A stretch of 64,000 bases of DNA, taken from assembly GCA_964651045.1 (NCBI GenBank), contig CAZYVD010000001.1:109953-173952 (forward strand), read 5' to 3'. Position 1 is the first letter of the stretch. Each line of letters begins with the position of its first letter. The notes beneath the pieces were generated by a model. It was not told where the DNA came from and searched no databases. It saw only the letters and a program-made list of their open reading frames with translations. This DNA comes from CAZYVD01 sp964651045 (lineage in GTDB: Bacteria; Zhuqueibacterota; QNDG01; DSAB01). Positions 35,075 through 44,242 of this stretch are shown in pieces. The position numbers were made by a program, and so were the translations under genes.

Positions 35075-37810
35075 TCATCTCAAATGCTTTTTCCTGTATT
35101 CTGAGGGCCTCATGCCAGCAAATTTTTTGAATGCTTTATTAAAAACAGATTTGGAATAGAATCCCGCATCAAACATTATCTCAAGGATTGACTTCCCTCT
35201 GCAACCAGGATCAGAGAGTAACTTCATTGCCTCCTCTATTCTGTACCTATTGATAAAGTCGTTAAAGTTCAAACCAAAACGATCATTAATTATATATGAA
35301 AGATAGTTGTAATGAATCCTTATCCTTTTTGACAGCATCTTAAGGGTAAGATCTGGATTTAAAAAAAGTTTTTCATCCTCCATTACTCTTTTAAGTTCTG
35401 CAACTGCCTCATCTATTCTCTCTTGTCCTAAAACACTCGATTTTTTTCTATCTCTAATTCTCCTTGTTTTTTCTTTATTATATATAAATACAAAAAAGAA
35501 TACAGCAAATAGAATCATAACGGATACGAAAACATAGATTATTATTTTTTTATTCTGTAGACTTGTTATCTTGAATTTATAGATTACCTGATTGTCGCTC
35601 CAGACACCGCTGCTGTTTGCCGCCATTACAACGAATCTGTACTCACCAGGTTTGAGACCTGCATACCTTGCAATACGAGAAGAACCTGAAGGAAGATAGG
35701 TGAAATCGGAATCATACCCCTCGAGTTTGTATAAAAATTTTATCTTATCAGGAGCGGAAAAATCGAAGGCAGTAAAACGAAACTCGATCATCTTCAATCC
35801 GCCAAGATTGTGATCGCTGCCATTCAAAACCTGAGGTTTGCCATCGACTAATACCTCGTCAATAACGACATCGGGCGGCAGCATCTTTCTGGTCAGTAAG
35901 AGCGGGTCAAATATTGAAATTCCCTTTATTGTGGGATAGTAAATCTTACCAGAAAAAGATGCCCAGCATGATGGCTTGCTATCACCAACACATTGAGAGC
36001 TTATCATTCCATCCGACTCGTTGTAATAGACAGATGTAATCAGGGGGACAAGCCCACGAGAATAATCATCAACATTTTTCATGTTTATCCAAAAAACGCC
36101 TCGATTACAGCTCATCCAGAGATTCCCAATCCTATCCTCAACAATGCTCAGAATATAATTACTGAAGAGTCCCTCCATCTCTGTATACAACACGAGATTC
36201 CCATTAAAAAATCTAAACAGTCCATTACCATTTGTTCCAATCCACACGACCCCATCACTATCTTCATAGAGAGAAATTACATCCACACCTTTGCAGATCT
36301 TTTCGAATCTATTGCCCTTATGCATATACAATCCATCTGCTGTACCGATAAAAATCCTTCCAATCCTGTCCTCGAGCAGCACATTAATTTCCTGGCTATC
36401 CAGATCTGGCTCCAACTCGATGCTGTGTATCTCTTGACCCTTGAGTATGTTTAATCCTTTATCTGTTCCTATCCAGTATGTTCCTCTTCTGTCTTTTATT
36501 ACTGCAGATACATTATCCGATTTCAACCCATCCCTCTTTGAGATAACACTGATAACCCCATTCTCCATCCTGACCAGTCCACATTCAGTTCCTATCCAAA
36601 GAATTCGACCATCATCTTCATAGATTACTCCTATTTTATTGCTCGGCAGGCCACTTTCTTTATCAAATATATCCACAACCTCTCTGTTAATAATTCTTAA
36701 AAGACCACTCTCCTTTGTTCCAATCCACAGAGATCCCTTGCTGTCCTCCAATATGGAATTAACGATTGTGTTTGAAAACTCTTCACTCATTGTGATATTT
36801 TCGACCGCTGCCTTCTCTATCCTGACAAGTCCCTCCCTAACAGTCGCAGCCCATATGTTGTGACTCCTATCTATTGCCATGGAGTTGATATGAGACCTCA
36901 TCAGAGTCGTATCGGATAGGAGATCAACAAATTCTCCGTGGTCTATCACTTTTATGCCACTGGAGATTGTTCCAATAAGAATCACGCCTGGTTTAAATTC
37001 CATTATAGATGATATCTGGAGCCATTTCTCAATATAGTGGGGGTCAACAAATTCCTCTCCCCTTCTGAGCACATAAAGGCCACCGAGCGTTCCTATCCAT
37101 ACATTTCCAACATTATCGCAGCAGATAGAAACAACCGACATGTTTGTGAGGCCATCCTCATATCCGTAGGCTCTTATTGTTCCATCGTCTAATTTAGCAA
37201 TTCCGCCTCTTAGAGTACCTATCCACAGATCGCCCCAGTTGTCTGTTGATAGTGATGTTATTATATTATCATACAATCCGTCATCTGTTGTATAGTGTTT
37301 AAAACCCTCATCTGTCAGACAATTAAGCCCATAATCTGTTCCAACCCAAAGATTTCCCCACCAATCACCACTTATTGCTCTTATGTTGTTGTTTGTTAAT
37401 CCATTCTCCGTTGTATATCTTTCCCATTTCTTATTTGCATAAGAGTAGAGGCCTCCGTCTCTTGTGCCGATCCAGAGAACACCTCTATAGTCTTCATATA
37501 GAGCCTGTATCTCTTCACTCTCAAGGATTGGAGTGTTTAATCTGTTAAATGTTTTAAACTCAACTCCATCAAAGCGTACCAGACCAGATGGAGTACCGAT
37601 CCACATGTATCCAGCTTTTGTTATTATGACTGTGTTGAGGCTGTTTGCAGGAAGGCCATCCTCCACTCCCCACTTCTTAATCATATAGTCATCAAAAATC
37701 TGCGTCCTATTCTTTGCAAAGAGTGAAGAGACCGATGTAGAAAAGAAGAGAAAAACAACAGAATGAGCAAAAACAGTTCTCTTAAAAAGGTTAAAATTTT
37801 TAAATATCAT
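35075..37810 (-). CDS. Beta-propeller sensor / AraC-type transcriptional regulator without kinase domain
   Basis: 911 residues. A signal peptide is followed by many Reg_prop propeller repeats (pattern DRxGxxWIGTxxGL, about 45-640) and a Y_Y_Y-type Ig domain (FLYKLEGYDSDF...LKPGEYRFVVMAAN, about 675-750). One membrane helix (IIIYVFVSVMILFAVFFFVF) and a cytoplasmic AraC HTH (about 810-911, with SILEIMFDAGFYSKSVFNKA and GMRPSEYRKKH) follow. It has the layout of the hybrid two-component regulators of Bacteroidota but lacks the histidine kinase and receiver. It would be a one-component transmembrane regulator. It overlaps the sulfatase gene by four bases. Confidence 0.9.
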   Translation of the reverse strand: MIFKNFNLFKRTVFAHSVVFLFFSTSVSSLFAKNRTQIFDDYMIKKWGVEDGLPANSLNTVIITKAGYMWIGTPSGLVRFDGVEFKTFNRLNTPILESEEIQALYEDYRGVLWIGTRDGGLYSYANKKWERYTTENGLTNNNIRAISGDWWGNLWVGTDYGLNCLTDEGFKHYTTDDGLYDNIITSLSTDNWGDLWIGTLRGGIAKLDDGTIRAYGYEDGLTNMSVVSICCDNVGNVWIGTLGGLYVLRRGEEFVDPHYIEKWLQISSIMEFKPGVILIGTISSGIKVIDHGEFVDLLSDTTLMRSHINSMAIDRSHNIWAATVREGLVRIEKAAVENITMSEEFSNTIVNSILEDSKGSLWIGTKESGLLRIINREVVDIFDKESGLPSNKIGVIYEDDGRILWIGTECGLVRMENGVISVISKRDGLKSDNVSAVIKDRRGTYWIGTDKGLNILKGQEIHSIELEPDLDSQEINVLLEDRIGRIFIGTADGLYMHKGNRFEKICKGVDVISLYEDSDGVVWIGTNGNGLFRFFNGNLVLYTEMEGLFSNYILSIVEDRIGNLWMSCNRGVFWINMKNVDDYSRGLVPLITSVYYNESDGMISSQCVGDSKPSCWASFSGKIYYPTIKGISIFDPLLLTRKMLPPDVVIDEVLVDGKPQVLNGSDHNLGGLKMIEFRFTAFDFSAPDKIKFLYKLEGYDSDFTYLPSGSSRIARYAGLKPGEYRFVVMAANSSGVWSDNQVIYKFKITSLQNKKIIIYVFVSVMILFAVFFFVFIYNKEKTRRIRDRKKSSVLGQERIDEAVAELKRVMEDEKLFLNPDLTLKMLSKRIRIHYNYLSYIINDRFGLNFNDFINRYRIEEAMKLLSDPGCRGKSILEIMFDAGFYSKSVFNKAFKKFAGMRPSEYRKKHLR

Positions 37811-39795
37811 TTCACAACTATTTCATCACAAAATATCCATGCCTTACCACCAGACCCTGGATGCCAATCAGGACATTTTCCTATGTTCTCTGCTATTACT
37901 TTTACATATCTGGCTTTAACATAAGATCCGATCTCTGCAGTAAACTCTTTTATCGATGCATAGGGATTTAGCCCTGCCCCTTTCTCTTTTCTGAATTTTT
38001 TGACTGTCCTGAAAGAGTCCCCATCCGCAGATAGGGCAATCTCTACCGACCGAGGAAAGAAAATCCAACTAATCTGGTCCTCAAGAAAACCACAACTGAT
38101 TTTTCGGATCTTCCTGACTCTGCCGAGATCAACAACTGCTTCAAGATCTATTCCCTCAAAACCCTGCCATAGACCATCCCGAAAATTCTTTGTGCCCCTC
38201 AAACCATTGATAAGTCCATTCTCTCCACCTCCTGGATAAGAAGGACTGTACATATTCTTTAAAACAATCTTCTTCCCAACAGCAAGATGGTGAACCTTTT
38301 CCCCAATCGATCTTTTGGAAACTCTTCCTGGTTCTCTTACATTCTTACCTGCCCGGCCTGTAAGGGTATCGCCAAGATCCTCACGGGCCCTTTCTGCTAT
38401 CTTCTCGAGTCTCTCCACTACATCAGGATGTTCTGCAGACACATCCCTCCTCTCACCGACATCATTCTTAAGATCATACAACTCCAGGCCGCATTCCCCC
38501 CTTGCATATGCACCTGGATAACCGTTTTTTCCAGGTTCTACCCCACTGTATGATCTGTATTTATGAGGGAACACAAGCTTCCACCTCCCCTGACGAACCG
38601 CCCGCAACTGGCCACCATAATAATAGTAGTAGTACTTACGCGGATTGGCATTCCTATCACCTCTAAGAAGACTCACAATGCTAACACCATCTATCTTCTT
38701 CGCAGGTCGAGGTGCCCCTGCAAGCTCTACAATTGTCGGAAGTATGTCTATCGTAGCTGCCATCTTCCTGCATACAGATCCAGCCCTGATGTGGCTAGGC
38801 CACCACATTATACATGGGACCCTGGCTCCTCCCTCCCACATCGTTCCCTTTCCCTCCCGCAGAGGAAGTGCAGAACCTGCATGGTTTCCGAAATTGAGCC
38901 ATGGACCATTGTCACTTGTAAAGATCACCAGAGTATTTTTTTCTAGTCCATATTTCCTGAGCGCCTCCAGGATCTTTCCGACAGACCAGTCAATTTCCAT
39001 TATCACATCACCATAAAGACCCTGCCTGCTCTTTCCCTTAAATCTGTCGGAAACTCCAAGAGGCACATGAGGCATTGAATGGGGTAAATAGAGAAAAAAT
39101 GGCCTCTCTTTATTCTTTTCAATAAAATCAATGGCCTTTTGTGTGTATAGCGTGGTCAGCTTTGCCTGATCCTCGAGAGTTCTGATCTCACCCACCTTCT
39201 CATTATTTTCAATCAATGGCAGAGGCGGATAACGAAGCTTCCACGGTCTTGACCCTGGATTATCTGACGAAAGAGGTGTTCCATCAAAATCTACAGGCCA
39301 CATGTCATTGGAATAGGGTAGACCAAAATATTCGTCGAATCCATGTTGTAGTGGAAGAAACTTTTTGTGGTGCCCAAGATGCCACTTGCCAAATATTGCT
39401 GTTTTGTATCCTCTCCTCTTCAATAGTTCGGCTATCGTCTCTTCATTTGAATTCAATCCAACCATTGACCATGAAGTTAGTGCACCCCTTATTCCAACCC
39501 TTTCAGCATAACAACCAGTCAATAGTGAGGCACGAGACGCACTGCATACTGCCTCTGAAACATAGAAATCAGTAAACCTTACTCCTTCAGAGGCCATTCT
39601 GTCAAGATTCGGGGTCTCGAATCCTTTTGCACCATAACAGCCCGCATCACAATACCCCTGATCATCTGTAAATATTATTATGAAATTCGGCCCCCTTCTA
39701 CCTCTGCATAAATAAAAAGGAGTGGTTATGCCAAATGCAATGCTGCTTAGTGCTGCTCTTCTCAACCACTCCCTTCTGGAAATTTCCATCTTCAT
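37807..39795 (-). CDS. Tat-exported sulfatase with C-terminal discoidin-like domain
   Basis: 662 residues. The N-terminus SRREWLRRAALSS plus a hydrophobic stretch is a Tat-like signal. The sulfatase domain has IIIFTDDQGYCDAG, PNLDRMASEG, FGKWHLGHH and FTSDNGPW. The modification site is CSASR with Cys84, so a formylglycine-generating enzyme is needed. Residues after about 500 form a beta-sandwich like an F5/8 (discoidin) carbohydrate-binding module. It probably removes sulfate from a glycan or sulfolipid. It is coupled by ATGA overlaps to the DUF4097-like gene before it and the AraC-type regulator after it. Confidence 0.92.
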   Translation of the reverse strand: MKMEISRREWLRRAALSSIAFGITTPFYLCRGRRGPNFIIIFTDDQGYCDAGCYGAKGFETPNLDRMASEGVRFTDFYVSEAVCSASRASLLTGCYAERVGIRGALTSWSMVGLNSNEETIAELLKRRGYKTAIFGKWHLGHHKKFLPLQHGFDEYFGLPYSNDMWPVDFDGTPLSSDNPGSRPWKLRYPPLPLIENNEKVGEIRTLEDQAKLTTLYTQKAIDFIEKNKERPFFLYLPHSMPHVPLGVSDRFKGKSRQGLYGDVIMEIDWSVGKILEALRKYGLEKNTLVIFTSDNGPWLNFGNHAGSALPLREGKGTMWEGGARVPCIMWWPSHIRAGSVCRKMAATIDILPTIVELAGAPRPAKKIDGVSIVSLLRGDRNANPRKYYYYYYGGQLRAVRQGRWKLVFPHKYRSYSGVEPGKNGYPGAYARGECGLELYDLKNDVGERRDVSAEHPDVVERLEKIAERAREDLGDTLTGRAGKNVREPGRVSKRSIGEKVHHLAVGKKIVLKNMYSPSYPGGGENGLINGLRGTKNFRDGLWQGFEGIDLEAVVDLGRVRKIRKISCGFLEDQISWIFFPRSVEIALSADGDSFRTVKKFRKEKGAGLNPYASIKEFTAEIGSYVKARYVKVIAENIGKCPDWHPGSGGKAWIFCDEIVVK

Positions 39796-40595
39796 TGTTG
39801 TTGCCTACTCTTATATATCTTTATACTACCATTTACAGTGCGCAGTTTTATCAGACTTCCACCACCATTTATTGAACCATTTATTCTCTTGCTGTTAAAT
39901 TTCCCTTTTACCTGAAGCGGAAAATCTGTCGAAATTCCTCCATTCACAGTGGATGCTTCTACATCTGCCTGAATTTTATCAGGCAGACTCAATTTAATCC
40001 CACCGTTTGTAGTAGATATAGAAACCTGAGCACCTCTGTTGAAACCAACCATCTCAACCCTAATGCCACCATTTGTAGTACGTGCATATACAGAGCCTTT
40101 CAGATTCTCCGCATCAATAACTCCGTTTGTTGTCTTAAACTTTTGATCTCCTTCTACACCATCCACCACAACTCTGCCATTAACAGATTTCAAATCGAGG
40201 TTTACCTTACGAGGAACCAATACATTAAACCGAATAGTTACGTTTGGTCTTCTTCTCCCAAATATCCAATCAAGAATCGAATTTCCACCTCTGACTTTTG
40301 GATAATCGGGTTCAATCTCAAGATTCCTGCCCATTCGATTGACCACGATCTCAACCTGGTCTAAAAACTCTTTAGCATCTCTGGAGCTTCTAGATTTCAC
40401 CTCGATCAGTGCCTCCACCCTTACAGAGTCTTTTTCCCAGACATCCACATTAATGCTTCCATTGATGCTCTTTATCGATACATTGCTTCCCTCAATAAAG
40501 TTAAATCCTTTTCTAAAATGTTTAGTAACTATTGATGCATTGACAAAACTAGCCCAAATTATGATAATCAAAAATACAAACAAACTTCTCTTCAT
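39792..40595 (-). CDS. DUF4097-like repeat protein, NG-turn paralogue
   Basis: 267 residues with a signal peptide. The body is a regular beta repeat in which each rung carries an NG turn: INGSINVDV, VNGRVVVDG, TNGVIDAEN, TNGGIRVEM, TNGGIKLSL, VNGGISTDF, INGSINGGG and VNGSIKIYK (eight copies). This is the DUF4097/toast-rack class, predicted beta-solenoid and exported. The N-terminal block SINVDVWEKDSVRVEA is shared with the paralogue at 42289-43293. Function unknown. It overlaps both neighbours by ATGA. Confidence 0.82.
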   Translation of the reverse strand: MKRSLFVFLIIIIWASFVNASIVTKHFRKGFNFIEGSNVSIKSINGSINVDVWEKDSVRVEALIEVKSRSSRDAKEFLDQVEIVVNRMGRNLEIEPDYPKVRGGNSILDWIFGRRRPNVTIRFNVLVPRKVNLDLKSVNGRVVVDGVEGDQKFKTTNGVIDAENLKGSVYARTTNGGIRVEMVGFNRGAQVSISTTNGGIKLSLPDKIQADVEASTVNGGISTDFPLQVKGKFNSKRINGSINGGGSLIKLRTVNGSIKIYKSRQQQ

Positions 40596-42286
40596 CGTCT
40601 TTTCTCCTCTATTTTTTGAATTGTTATTCCCCAGTGCAACCTATCCATAGGAGGATCTTCATTCCATCCATCAAATGAATGAGAACCATCTGTCTTATAA
40701 TGAACATAGTATCTTCCTGAATCGAGCCGAACTATGCTATTTACCATCCTATTCTTTGCCGCACCACCGGCATGCTGAGTATTCTCATACCTCATCTCCC
40801 ATACGATATTTCCAGAATCATCCTCAATCCAGCTATAATCGAACATTTCATTATCTTCGCCCTCGCCCAAAGAGTAGATCCTCAAGCTGTCAGGCCTTGA
40901 TAATACGAGACTTTTTATTTTATGTTCTCTATTACCTACCCTGATGATTTGAAGGAGAATATCATCATCTCCTGGTTCACTATAGGGTTTAATATATTCT
41001 GAAATGCTACCTGTATTCTCTATCAACAACCGCATACCCCACGAAGCTGGATCGTATGGAGGAGAACTATTCCACTGCAAATAGGAATGAGAACCATCGC
41101 TGGCATAATATACTAAATACTTTCCTGGTTTTAAGGTAATGATTCCATTGAACAGTCTGTTTTTGGCAGCTCCTCCTGCGTGAGAACTGGACTTTTCCGA
41201 CATTTTCCATACAACTCTACGGCTCGACGCATCCTGAATCCATCCATAATCAACAAACATGTTATTATATCCATATTCGCCAAGACAAATAATCCTTACT
41301 CTTGCGCTCTTCTTGAGAACGAATCCATCTTCTTCGAGACAATCATCCCCGACTCTGGTCAGATCGACTATCATATTTCTTTCTATTCGAGGCACAACCT
41401 TTCTGACATCTAAATCTCCCTCCTCACACCAGAGAGTTATACCCCAGTAAAGCGGATCATATGGAACCATGTGTATCCATTCATCACATGAATGAGAACC
41501 ATCTGTAACAAAGTATATAACATAATCTCCTGCTGGCAAAATTATCTCCTCATCTATTATTCTATTCAAAGCCTCTCCTCCACCAAACATCGTCCTCTCA
41601 TATTCCATCTTCCATGCAGGTTCTCCAGTCTCACCGCTGCAAATCCATCCATAGTCTACCATCTCTCCATCATCGCCCTCACCCACTCCATATACTCTGA
41701 ACCTTGATCTTTTATCAATCGAAAAATAGGCCTTTGCAAACTCCTCATCACCCATCGGTGTAAGCTGAACTAAAGGCTCCTTATCCTCTGTAGAACGGAA
41801 CTCTGTTATTATCTCTATGTCATTCTCATCTACATAGAGCGAGATTCCCCATGAGTCTGCACTACTGAACCTTCTGCTTCCATCAAATATATTGCTCAAC
41901 ACATCATATAAAGTAGTCAATGCATTTCGATTTCTGAGTCCAGGCTTAACACTATAGTAAACCTCATAGCTTCCCTGCGGTAGAGTTACATATTCTGTTG
42001 CCTGGAACTCAAGGCCTGATCTTTTGCAAGATGGAGCACTTCTGTTCATCTCCCACACAACCCGTCTGGTCCTGCTATCTAAAATCCAGCCACTCGACAA
42101 AACTTTTTCCCCTCTTCTATCTAGAGGGCCCCTGCACTTTACAACAAAATCTACTTCTTTTAGAAGAGTAAACCTCTTTACGCCAAAATCACGACTCGTA
42201 AAATCCTCAACAGAAACAACCCTTACATCTTTTGAAAAACCAAAAGAGGTAAGGGTAAACAGAATAAGCGGTGCCAGAACTCTCAT
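40592..42286 (-). CDS. Exported protein of four internal repeats, unknown function
   Basis: 564 residues with a signal peptide. About 110-140-residue units recur four times. The clearest copies read DYGWI-(8)-WKMxY-(5)-GGxAxNR-(6)-LPAGDYVIYFVTDGSHS, then W...PPYDPxxWGI. The first copy is more diverged. Each unit looks like a beta-sandwich with invariant Trp, Asp and Gly positions, suggesting carbohydrate or surface binding, but I do not recognise a named family. It sits two bases after the DEG-repeat gene and overlaps the NG-repeat gene. Confidence 0.75.
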   Translation of the reverse strand: MRVLAPLILFTLTSFGFSKDVRVVSVEDFTSRDFGVKRFTLLKEVDFVVKCRGPLDRRGEKVLSSGWILDSRTRRVVWEMNRSAPSCKRSGLEFQATEYVTLPQGSYEVYYSVKPGLRNRNALTTLYDVLSNIFDGSRRFSSADSWGISLYVDENDIEIITEFRSTEDKEPLVQLTPMGDEEFAKAYFSIDKRSRFRVYGVGEGDDGEMVDYGWICSGETGEPAWKMEYERTMFGGGEALNRIIDEEIILPAGDYVIYFVTDGSHSCDEWIHMVPYDPLYWGITLWCEEGDLDVRKVVPRIERNMIVDLTRVGDDCLEEDGFVLKKSARVRIICLGEYGYNNMFVDYGWIQDASSRRVVWKMSEKSSSHAGGAAKNRLFNGIITLKPGKYLVYYASDGSHSYLQWNSSPPYDPASWGMRLLIENTGSISEYIKPYSEPGDDDILLQIIRVGNREHKIKSLVLSRPDSLRIYSLGEGEDNEMFDYSWIEDDSGNIVWEMRYENTQHAGGAAKNRMVNSIVRLDSGRYYVHYKTDGSHSFDGWNEDPPMDRLHWGITIQKIEEKRR

Positions 42287-42288
42287 CT

Positions 42289-43293
42289 TTAATCCGATTT
42301 AAAATGCTCCTTTATCTTAAGAAAGATATCACCCTCATCGGTATATGCCCTAAGCAGTGCCTCCCCTTTGCCAATCTCTCCGTATGCTATCTCACCATCA
42401 TCTGTTTTTCTTTCCTCGAGGTCAAAATCTGACTCTATCACACCCTCATCTGTCACAAGTCTTACTCTTAAACTACTATTCTCATTTGTCCACAACTCTA
42501 TGTCACCCTCGTCTGTTTCGAAGTGATAATTACCATTCGCATCCGAATCAAATTCTGCAGAAATGGTTCCCTCATCCGAGCTCAGCCATAAACGAGATGC
42601 CTTGAATCTCCTTACACTCATATCTCCTTCATCTGTCTTAATATCCAGCTCTCCTGATGAACCGTCTTCTACCAAGACCCTCCCCTCGTCAACATTAATC
42701 CTTACAATAGTAGAGCCTGTGCCATTTAACTTATTCATACTAATATCACCCTCATCCATATCGATCTCTACGCTCTCAGAAGCGATCTGTTCAAGATAGA
42801 GATCCCCTTCATCTATCTTCACATTCAATCTTCCTTTTATTCCCTTAATATCCACATCCCCCTCATCATTTCTAATCTTTAAATTTACCTCTTCAGGAAC
42901 CTTCAATTCATAATCTATCAGTCCATTCCTCCACTCTCTCGATTCCCAGAAGTCGGGATCGAAGAGATCAAAAAAGTTAAAATGTCTATTTCTTTTCACC
43001 TCTCTAATCACAAGTCTCTTAATTCCTCTCTGTATAGAAACATCGAGTGCATCAAGCATTTGTTCCGCATCCCTCTTGCTTCTTGCCCATGCCCTCCTGG
43101 TCATTTTCAAATAGACTTCATCCTTTTCCCATGTTGTAATAGTGATACTTCCATCATTGCCAAAGAGTGAAATTGTGCCTCCTGGACTGAATTGAAATTT
43201 TTTCTCTTCTACACGGTTTACCTCGACTGCATGGATCATAGTGTATGCTCCGGAGAAGAGCAAAAAGATTACTGGCATAAATTTTATTTTCAT
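42289..43293 (-). CDS. DUF4097-like repeat protein, DEG-turn paralogue
   Basis: 334 residues with a signal peptide. Nine rungs carry a DEG turn: NDEGDVDI, IDEGDLYL, MDEGDISM, VDEGRVLV, TDEGDMSV, SDEGTISA, TDEGDIEL, TDEGVIES and TDEGDIFL. The regular 20-25-residue spacing indicates a beta-solenoid with a ladder of acidic turns, which could bind metal ions. The N-terminal segment GSITITTWEKDEVYLKM is shared with the NG-turn paralogue. No catalytic motif is seen. Confidence 0.82.
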   Translation of the reverse strand: MKIKFMPVIFLLFSGAYTMIHAVEVNRVEEKKFQFSPGGTISLFGNDGSITITTWEKDEVYLKMTRRAWARSKRDAEQMLDALDVSIQRGIKRLVIREVKRNRHFNFFDLFDPDFWESREWRNGLIDYELKVPEEVNLKIRNDEGDVDIKGIKGRLNVKIDEGDLYLEQIASESVEIDMDEGDISMNKLNGTGSTIVRINVDEGRVLVEDGSSGELDIKTDEGDMSVRRFKASRLWLSSDEGTISAEFDSDANGNYHFETDEGDIELWTNENSSLRVRLVTDEGVIESDFDLEERKTDDGEIAYGEIGKGEALLRAYTDEGDIFLKIKEHFKSD

Positions 43294-43320
43294 GGAATCC
43301 TCCAGAAATTAAACAAACAG

Positions 43321-44157
43321 TTATCTGTTGATGGTCAGCTCTCCCAATCCTGGAGTAATTCTGACATAAAACTTCTTTTCCATATCATTAAAATCTTCTG
43401 AATAGTAATAACTTCCTCTTCGATATAATGAAGAATCTATCTCCTTGTGGGAAAGAAAACTGAATCCACCACCTATCCTCATTTTTATTCCCATCCCCTC
43501 CGGCAGTTGTATGGAGGCCTCTCCAATGTCAAGATCAACCTTTGCCATGCTCTGATCGAGCAGATCACCAGTAAAATCGACCTCCATTTCGCCTATACCA
43601 CCATTTATGTCTGCCTTATGAAATCTGGCGTTACCAAGATTGATTAACCTAACCTCTCCTACCCTTGAGCTGAAATCAAAAAAATCCATCTCTATTAAGT
43701 TTGGCTGATCAAAACTCAGCTCTACTTCCCCTGCCCAGTTGCTGAACGACAACTCCTTCATACGAAGGCCGCCCAGCTCCATCGATATTTCACCTGCCTT
43801 TACTCTTGCATCAAGCAGTATGTCGGCTTCAAATGGAAGCTCTACTTTTAAAAAGCTGTTCTCGTTATCTTTCCTCCATCTTGTCCAGCTTCTCTTATCA
43901 ACAAATACCCTGAGACGATTTTTTTGTTCATTAAAGCTTATCCTATCTCTATATTCATCTTCAGGATACCTCAAAATCACATGTACAGAGGATCCGCTCT
44001 CTCCTCTGACAACGACTACTTCTCCTGCATCAACATTGAGAATTATCTCAAAAGGTCGGTCAACAGAAACAGTGAAGGTTTTATTAATCTCCTCCTGACC
44101 CCAAACAGGCATAATAAAAAGCAGCAGAAACAGAATCGGTAAGACCTTGCTTTTCAT
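43321..44157 (-). CDS. DUF4097/toast-rack-like repeat protein, GE-turn paralogue
   Basis: 278 residues with a signal peptide ending VWG. Seven rungs have a GE turn: DAGEVVVV, KAGEISMEL, WAGEVELSF, RVGEVRLIN, GIGEMEVDF, DIGEASIQL and GLGELTINR. It is the third member of the paralogous set and the one closest to the LiaF-C/toast-rack type. AGGAGG precedes the ATG. It is preceded by an 85-base gap after the barrel gene, the largest gap in this operon. Confidence 0.8.
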   Translation of the reverse strand: MKSKVLPILFLLLFIMPVWGQEEINKTFTVSVDRPFEIILNVDAGEVVVVRGESGSSVHVILRYPEDEYRDRISFNEQKNRLRVFVDKRSWTRWRKDNENSFLKVELPFEADILLDARVKAGEISMELGGLRMKELSFSNWAGEVELSFDQPNLIEMDFFDFSSRVGEVRLINLGNARFHKADINGGIGEMEVDFTGDLLDQSMAKVDLDIGEASIQLPEGMGIKMRIGGGFSFLSHKEIDSSLYRRGSYYYSEDFNDMEKKFYVRITPGLGELTINR

Positions 44158-44242
44158 TTGAACCTCCTGATCAAATTATGAACATATAATATACTACGAT
44201 ATCAAAACATAAAAGGTTACTCTATCTGGCGCCATCATTTAT

